Below, one piece after another: positions 5,557-8,715 of a stretch of DNA of 8,715 nucleotides. Below the pieces are notes generated by a model that did not search any database, was not told the origin of the DNA, and was given only the letters and a program-made list of their open reading frames with translations. This DNA is from an uncultured Bacilli bacterium (GTDB lineage Bacteria; Bacillota_I; Bacilli_A; RF39; UBA660): assembly GCA_947627525.1 (NCBI GenBank), contig CANQWJ010000044.1, positions 1-8,715 on the forward strand, in the 5' to 3' direction. How positions within the stretch are numbered: the first letter of the stretch is position 1; every line of letters begins with the position of its first letter. A program made the translations under genes and the position numbers.

Positions 5557-7056
5557 ATGAAACCTTTATTATTATGTATTTTAGATGGATGTGGAATAAG
5601 AGATGAAGAATATGGGAATGCTTTTTTACAAGCTAATACACCTAATTATGATTATCTTTTAGAACATTTTCCAAATTGTAAAATAGAAGCAAGTGGACAA
5701 GAAGTAGGATTACCTAAAGGACAAATGGGTAATAGTGAAGTAGGACATATGAACATAGGGGCTGGAAGAATTGTTTATCAACCTCTTGAATTGATTAATA
5801 AAAGTATTGAAGATGGTGATTTCTTTAAGAATGAAGAGATTTTAAAAGTAATTGAACATACGAAAAAAAATAATTCTAAGTTGCATGTCATGGGTTTGAT
5901 TAGTGATGGGGGAGTTCATTCGCACATTGATCACTTGATGGCCGTTTTAGATATGTGTAAGAAAGAAGATGTTAAGAATCTATATCTTCATTTGTTTACT
6001 GATGGACGTGATGTTTCACCAACTAGTGCTTATACTTATATAAAAAGAGTCGAAGATAAGTTAAAAGAGATTGGCATAGGAACAATAGCTTCTATTTCCG
6101 GAAGATATTATGCGATGGATCGTGATAATAATTATGATCGTTTAATAAAAGCTTATGATGTCATTGTAAATGATCTTGGTACCAAAAAAGATGATATTGA
6201 AAAGTATATAAAAGAGAGTTATGAAAATAATATAACTGATGAGTTTTTAGTACCAACTAAATTTGTTGATGGTGGAAATGTCAGTGAAAATGATGGTATC
6301 ATTGTCTATAATTTTAGACGTGATCGTCTAAGAGAATTATTTACGGCCATTACTAATGATGAATTTAACGATATGCCAGTCGTTCACTTTAAAAATGTTA
6401 AAGTTGTGACGATGATGCCGGTTGTTGAATCAGTTAAAGCACCTTTTGCTTTTGATAATCCAAGTCTTAAAAATATTTTAGGAGAATATCTAGCTGAAAA
6501 GGGGCTATCCCAACTTCGTATTGCGGAAACAGAAAAATATGCCCATGTCACTTTCTTCTTTGATGGTGGTAAGGAAGAAGAATATCCTAATGAGAAAAAG
6601 ATTTTAATTCCTTCACCAAAAGTTGCGACTTATGATTTGAAACCAGAGATGAGTTCTTATGAAGTAACGGATGCTTTAATTCCGGAATTAGGTAATTATG
6701 ACGTTATCATTTTGAATTTTGCCAATGGTGATATGTTAGGTCATACAGGCGTTTTAGAAGCGGCTAAGAGTGCTGTTGAAACTCTTGATAAACATCTAGG
6801 ACGCATTTATGAAAAAGTTAAAGAATTAGGTGGAACAATGATTATCACTGCCGATCATGGTAACTGTGAAGAAATGCTTGATAAAGATGGTAATGTTTTA
6901 ACAGCTCACACAACTAATAAAGTTCGTCTCATTGTAACAAAAGAAGGCTTAAGTCTACATGATGGAAAACTAGGTGATATTGCTCCAACAATGTTAGAAC
7001 TATTAGGTTTAGAAATTCCAAAGGAGATGACTGGTGTTTCTCTCATCAATAAATAG
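5557..7056 (+). CDS. gpmI: 2,3-bisphosphoglycerate-independent phosphoglycerate mutase
   Basis: Interconverts 3- and 2-phosphoglycerate in glycolysis through a phosphoserine intermediate, using two Mn ions. In Gram-positive spore formers it is the only or main mutase and is sensitive to pH through its metals. 499 aa against a usual ~510. The alkaline-phosphatase-like catalytic domain is split around the phosphotransferase domain. D10 in LDGCG, nucleophile S60 in GNSEVGH, the D392/H396 pair in GDMLGH, D433-H434 in ADHGN and H451 in AHTTNKV give the complete two-metal set. Their positions differ from the well-studied Geobacillus enzyme by a constant 2 before and 11 after the insert domain, so the shortening is in the middle domain. 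That domain has the substrate motifs DGRDVSP, SGRYYAMDRD and FRRDRL. It is first gene of a unit with the exchanger 14 nt downstream. Confidence 0.97.
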   Translation: MKPLLLCILDGCGIRDEEYGNAFLQANTPNYDYLLEHFPNCKIEASGQEVGLPKGQMGNSEVGHMNIGAGRIVYQPLELINKSIEDGDFFKNEEILKVIEHTKKNNSKLHVMGLISDGGVHSHIDHLMAVLDMCKKEDVKNLYLHLFTDGRDVSPTSAYTYIKRVEDKLKEIGIGTIASISGRYYAMDRDNNYDRLIKAYDVIVNDLGTKKDDIEKYIKESYENNITDEFLVPTKFVDGGNVSENDGIIVYNFRRDRLRELFTAITNDEFNDMPVVHFKNVKVVTMMPVVESVKAPFAFDNPSLKNILGEYLAEKGLSQLRIAETEKYAHVTFFFDGGKEEEYPNEKKILIPSPKVATYDLKPEMSSYEVTDALIPELGNYDVIILNFANGDMLGHTGVLEAAKSAVETLDKHLGRIYEKVKELGGTMIITADHGNCEEMLDKDGNVLTAHTTNKVRLIVTKEGLSLHDGKLGDIAPTMLELLGLEIPKEMTGVSLINK

Positions 7057-7070
7057 AAATAGGAGATAGA

Positions 7071-8018
7071 ATGGAATATTTATTATTAATTTTTAGTATG
7101 TTAATGATAATTAAAGCAGCTGACATTTTAGTGGATGCGGCTGTTTCAATTGCGGAAAAATTAAAAGTTCCTAAGATTTTGATTGCCTTAACGATAGTTG
7201 CTTTTAGTACTTGTGCTCCAGAACTTGCGGTATCTTTTACGAGTATCGCAACGCATAATGGAGCCATTGCTTTTGCTAATGTCGTTGGTAGTTGTATCGT
7301 TAACATTTTACTAGTCATTGGACTATCTGCTATTATAAATCCCATTCGTGTTAAAGATTCAACGATAAAAAAAGAATTACCGCTATTACTTTTGATAACC
7401 CTTGCTTTTTCGGTTACACTTTTAGAAGGTATTCTCTCACCGAAAGCAGCTGGTATTTTTTCAAGGGCTAATGGGTTTCTTTTCTTATCGCTTTTCTCTT
7501 TATTTGTCATTTACATAATACAATTAGTTAGAAGAAGAACGAAGACTGAAGGAGAAATTGTTTCAAAATATAGTATTGGTAGAGCTATTGTCTATTTTAT
7601 TTTAAGTGTCATTGCCATTATTATAAGTAGTGATTTATTAGTTAATAGTGCTGTAAAGATTGCTGAAGACTTAAACATCAGTCAAAAACTGATAACAATG
7701 GTAGTTATTGTTATTGGTACATCTCTACCTGAATTAGTCATGACCGTTGTTTCTTCTAAAAAAGAAGAACATGAAATGGCTATTGGTAATATCATTGGTA
7801 CTAATATCTTTAATATTTGTATTGTTTTAGGACTACCGATTGCATTACTAGGTGATATCGCTATTGTCGGTTTTAATGTTGTGGATATTATCGTTCTTGC
7901 TTTATCAGCATTCCTTCTTTTTATCTTTGCTAATAATGGTCGTAAAGTATCAAGAGTGGAAGGAATAATTATGATATTAGTATTTGTCAGTTATTATGTC
8001 TATTTATTCTTATCTTAA
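7071..8018 (+). CDS. CaCA-superfamily sodium/calcium exchanger, YrbG-like
   Basis: 315-aa integral membrane protein with about ten helices arranged as two homologous halves. Alpha-repeat 1 has FSTCAPELAVSF (E51) followed by VVGSCIVNILLVIGL. Alpha-repeat 2 has IGTSLPELVMTV (E221) followed by GNIIGTNIFNICIVLGL. Each half also starts with a similar helix (ADILVDAAVSIAEKL against SDLLVNSAVKIAEDL), showing the internal duplication. The two repeat glutamates are the cation ligands in this superfamily. It probably exports Ca2+ or another cation in exchange for Na+, K+ or H+; the ion cannot be read from sequence. A cytoplasmic basic loop (RRRTKTEGE, about 153-161) joins the halves. In repeat 1 the usual GTS before PEL is replaced by STCA. 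The start at 7071 follows AGGAGA (7061-7066). Co-transcribed with gpmI; a metabolic link is not obvious. Confidence 0.94.
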   Translation: MEYLLLIFSMLMIIKAADILVDAAVSIAEKLKVPKILIALTIVAFSTCAPELAVSFTSIATHNGAIAFANVVGSCIVNILLVIGLSAIINPIRVKDSTIKKELPLLLLITLAFSVTLLEGILSPKAAGIFSRANGFLFLSLFSLFVIYIIQLVRRRTKTEGEIVSKYSIGRAIVYFILSVIAIIISSDLLVNSAVKIAEDLNISQKLITMVVIVIGTSLPELVMTVVSSKKEEHEMAIGNIIGTNIFNICIVLGLPIALLGDIAIVGFNVVDIIVLALSAFLLFIFANNGRKVSRVEGIIMILVFVSYYVYLFLS

Positions 8019-8027
8019 AGAATAAAA

Positions 8028-8062
8028 GTCATAGCTAGATAATATATTTTAATAGTTATGGC
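8028..8062 (+). other. Hairpin that includes the start codon of the small-protein gene
   Basis: GTCATAGCTA (8028-8037) can pair with TAGTTATGGC (8053-8062) over 10 bp, including two G-U pairs, around a 15-nt A/T loop. The right arm contains the ATG at 8058-8060. No T run follows, so this is not a terminator. It could restrain translation of the small gene in the gpmI-exchanger transcript. Confidence 0.5.
8030..8045 (+). repeat. 16-nt intergenic motif CATARCTAGATAATAT, copy 2
   Basis: Second copy of the motif found upstream of spo0A. Here it forms part of the left arm and loop of the hairpin before the small-protein gene. GATAAT (8038-8043) could act as a weak -10 element, which would make the message nearly leaderless. 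Confidence 0.3.
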
Positions 8063-8342
8063 AAATATAAATCTAAATATTAATCCCTATACTTTTACTG
8101 GTAGTGCTTTCTTCATTGGACTTATTCTAGCCAATGAATTGGATCCTTTAGAACAAGCTACTATTGGTAACTGGTTACAACTTGCTGGTATGACGATTCA
8201 AACTTATGCTTCGCAGGTTGCTCTTGTTGAAAGTAATAATAATTCTAATTCTAGTACTAATACGCAAACTGATGATTTAGATACTATTAAGAAAGCGATT
8301 GCTAAAATTAATGAAGAATTAGACAAGTTAAATAAAAAATAA
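8058..8342 (+). CDS. Conserved small protein of unknown function (94 aa)
   Basis: Unknown function. The N-terminal half (3-57) is a compact domain beginning NINLNINPYTFTGSAFFIGL, then a hydrophilic turn DPLEQATIGNW and a further helix to residue 57. I recall similar 'NINPYTFTG...NALGNWLMLVGQ' small proteins in Firmicutes, but cannot name a family. Residues 58-71 are a Ser/Asn/Thr linker, and 72-94 are an acidic/basic heptad-like helix (LDTIKKAIAKINEELDKLNK) fit for a short coiled coil. There is no signal peptide; the hydrophobic 16-25 stretch is short for a membrane span. Coding is supported by the ordered composition and by hairpins right after the stop. The start is uncertain: ATG 8058 has no Shine-Dalgarno and sits in a hairpin, but the protein aligns from its first residues and no other in-frame ATG precedes M45. 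It is third in the gpmI unit, 39 nt after the exchanger. Confidence 0.75.
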   Translation: MANINLNINPYTFTGSAFFIGLILANELDPLEQATIGNWLQLAGMTIQTYASQVALVESNNNSNSSTNTQTDDLDTIKKAIAKINEELDKLNKK

Positions 8343-8365
8343 TATCCACAATATTTGTGGATATT
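8341..8365. terminator. Hairpin at the small-gene stop, oriented to stop leftward transcription
   Basis: AATATCCACA (8341-8350) pairs perfectly with TGTGGATATT (8356-8365), 10 bp with a 5-nt loop. On the plus strand only TTTC follows. On the minus strand the stem is followed by ATTTTTTATTT, a proper U tract. It therefore fits termination of transcripts arriving from the transposase side, and may also protect the 3' end of the plus-strand message. It overlaps the TAA stop (8340-8342). Confidence 0.65.
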
Positions 8366-8375
8366 TCAGACTGTT

Positions 8376-8416
8376 GACAAATAGGTAAATATTTTTACTT
8401 ATTTGTCTTTTATTTT
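8376..8416 (+). terminator. Strong intrinsic terminator of the gpmI unit
   Basis: A 14-bp stem (8376-8389 with 8394-8407, one G-U pair) closes a TATT loop and is followed by TTTTATTTT. It is the longest hairpin in the window. With the previous hairpin it forms a pair of terminators facing the two convergent transcription directions. Confidence 0.85.
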
Positions 8417-8451
8417 GAAAAATTTTGTATATTATTCAAAAACTAGTAATA

Positions 8452-8473
8452 TTTAGTGTATTTCTACACTAAA
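8452..8473 (-). terminator. Palindromic hairpin at the end of the transposase gene
   Basis: TTTAGTGTA (8452-8460) pairs perfectly with TACACTAAA (8465-8473). Read on the minus strand it has a GAAA tetraloop and covers the TAG stop of the transposase. A T run appears only about 12 nt later, so it may be a weak terminator or part of the insertion-sequence end. Confidence 0.5.
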
Positions 8474-8715
8474 CGTAATGATGTAACGCAAATTTCTTGA
8501 GATTCATGCACGCATAAAGAAGGGTCAATTCTCGATGGACCCTTTCTTTTGTTCTGAAGTATGTATTTCTAAGCCCATACTTCATTTTTCCATCCGCAAA
8601 GACTCTTTCTATATGTTGTGGTCTTTGCTTATACTTTTCTTGTACATCTATATGATGCCTATATTCATTTGCCATTTCCTTATATCCTTCCCATACATGT
8701 CTTAATATTTGTTTA
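8459..8715 (-). mobile_element. Part of an IS1182-family insertion sequence (inner end within window)
   Basis: The element enters from the right edge and ends somewhere between the transposase stop and the terminator pair at 8341-8416. I cannot place the terminal inverted repeat because the other end is outside the window. A candidate boundary region is 8408-8468, which contains a 7-bp inverted repeat TTTTGAA/TTCAAAA (8413-8419 and 8435-8441) and the palindrome at 8452-8473. The left coordinate given here is only a minimum estimate. Confidence 0.5.
8469..8715 (-). CDS. IS1182-family transposase, C-terminal 81 residues (5' end outside window)
   Basis: The minus-strand frame is open from the right window edge to TAG at 8469-8471. 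An ATG at 8673-8675 is internal: the frame continues upstream without a stop (KQILRHVWEGYKE). The fragment shows the hallmark end of IS1182 transposases: a YKQRPQHIERVFADGK stretch containing the final catalytic Glu of the DDE triad (in HIERVF), then KYGLRNTYFRTKERV and the closing LTLLYACMNLKKFA. These enzymes move DNA by a DDE cut-and-paste mechanism. The product ends HHYV just after the conserved NLKK block, a normal terminus, so nothing suggests 3' truncation. Whether the rest of the gene is intact cannot be seen. It is convergent with the small-protein gene. Confidence 0.92.
   Translation of the reverse strand, partial: KQILRHVWEGYKEMANEYRHHIDVQEKYKQRPQHIERVFADGKMKYGLRNTYFRTKERVHRELTLLYACMNLKKFALHHYV

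Noticed and set aside
7046..7510. Minus-strand open frame of 154 codons
   Set aside because: It lies opposite the exchanger. No family features, no ribosome binding site, and the plus strand has clear alpha-repeats.
8374..8402. TTGACA at 8374-8379 as a promoter -35
   Set aside because: No acceptable -10 lies 16-18 bp downstream, and the hexamer is part of the 14-bp terminator stem.
1..8715. CRISPR array, tRNA, rRNA, riboswitch or toxin-antitoxin locus
   Set aside because: I looked for regularly spaced repeats, cloverleaf-like inverted repeats and long structured leaders and saw none. Intergenic gaps are too short for most riboswitches.

Overview
The window is a very AT-rich chromosomal stretch from a low-GC Gram-positive bacterium (Bacillota). 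It carries a complete spo0A-type sporulation regulator, strong Shine-Dalgarno sites, near-consensus sigma-A promoters and short U-tailed terminators. Tryptophan is encoded by TGG, and all ten genes whose 3' end is visible stop with TAA or TAG, so the standard code is read. The combination suggests an endospore-lineage Bacilli or Erysipelotrichia-like organism, perhaps an uncultured gut relative near the Mollicutes branch. That placement is inference.

Layout. At the left edge is the 3' end of a GT-B glycosyltransferase (1-297), overlapping by 8 nt the triose-phosphate isomerase gene tpiA (290-1012). A terminator abuts the tpiA stop. Next is a large gene for a secreted, membrane-anchored protein of unknown function with a conserved HxxxHxxE motif (1056-2672), also ending in a terminator. 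spo0A (2784-3554) follows with its own control region, which holds a perfect Spo0A box (0A box) and a second imperfect one in tandem, the latter coinciding with a -35 hexamer. A third terminator separates it from a sigma-A promoter driving a bicistron: a DUF4143-type AAA ATPase with a degenerate Walker B and nuclease core (3658-4935) and a rhomboid protease (4937-5488). After a fourth terminator, an extended -10 promoter drives gpmI (5557-7056), a CaCA-family cation exchanger (7071-8018) and a 94-aa conserved small protein (8058-8342). Two hairpins oriented for convergent transcription close this unit. The right edge is the C-terminal part of an IS1182-family transposase on the minus strand (8469-8715).

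How it fits together. tpiA and gpmI catalyse steps of lower glycolysis and are often adjacent in Bacillota. Here they are separated by about 4.5 kb holding four genes in three transcription units: the unknown surface protein, the sporulation master regulator, and the ATPase/rhomboid pair. Most of the window is housekeeping. I see no complete undescribed defence or mobile system. The best leads are the HxxxHxxE surface protein, the predicted Spo0A autoregulatory site, the degenerate ATPase/nuclease paired with a rhomboid, and the small protein whose start codon lies in a hairpin without a Shine-Dalgarno. No gene-free stretch exceeds 300 bases; the longest (8343-8468) holds hairpins and the transposon flank.
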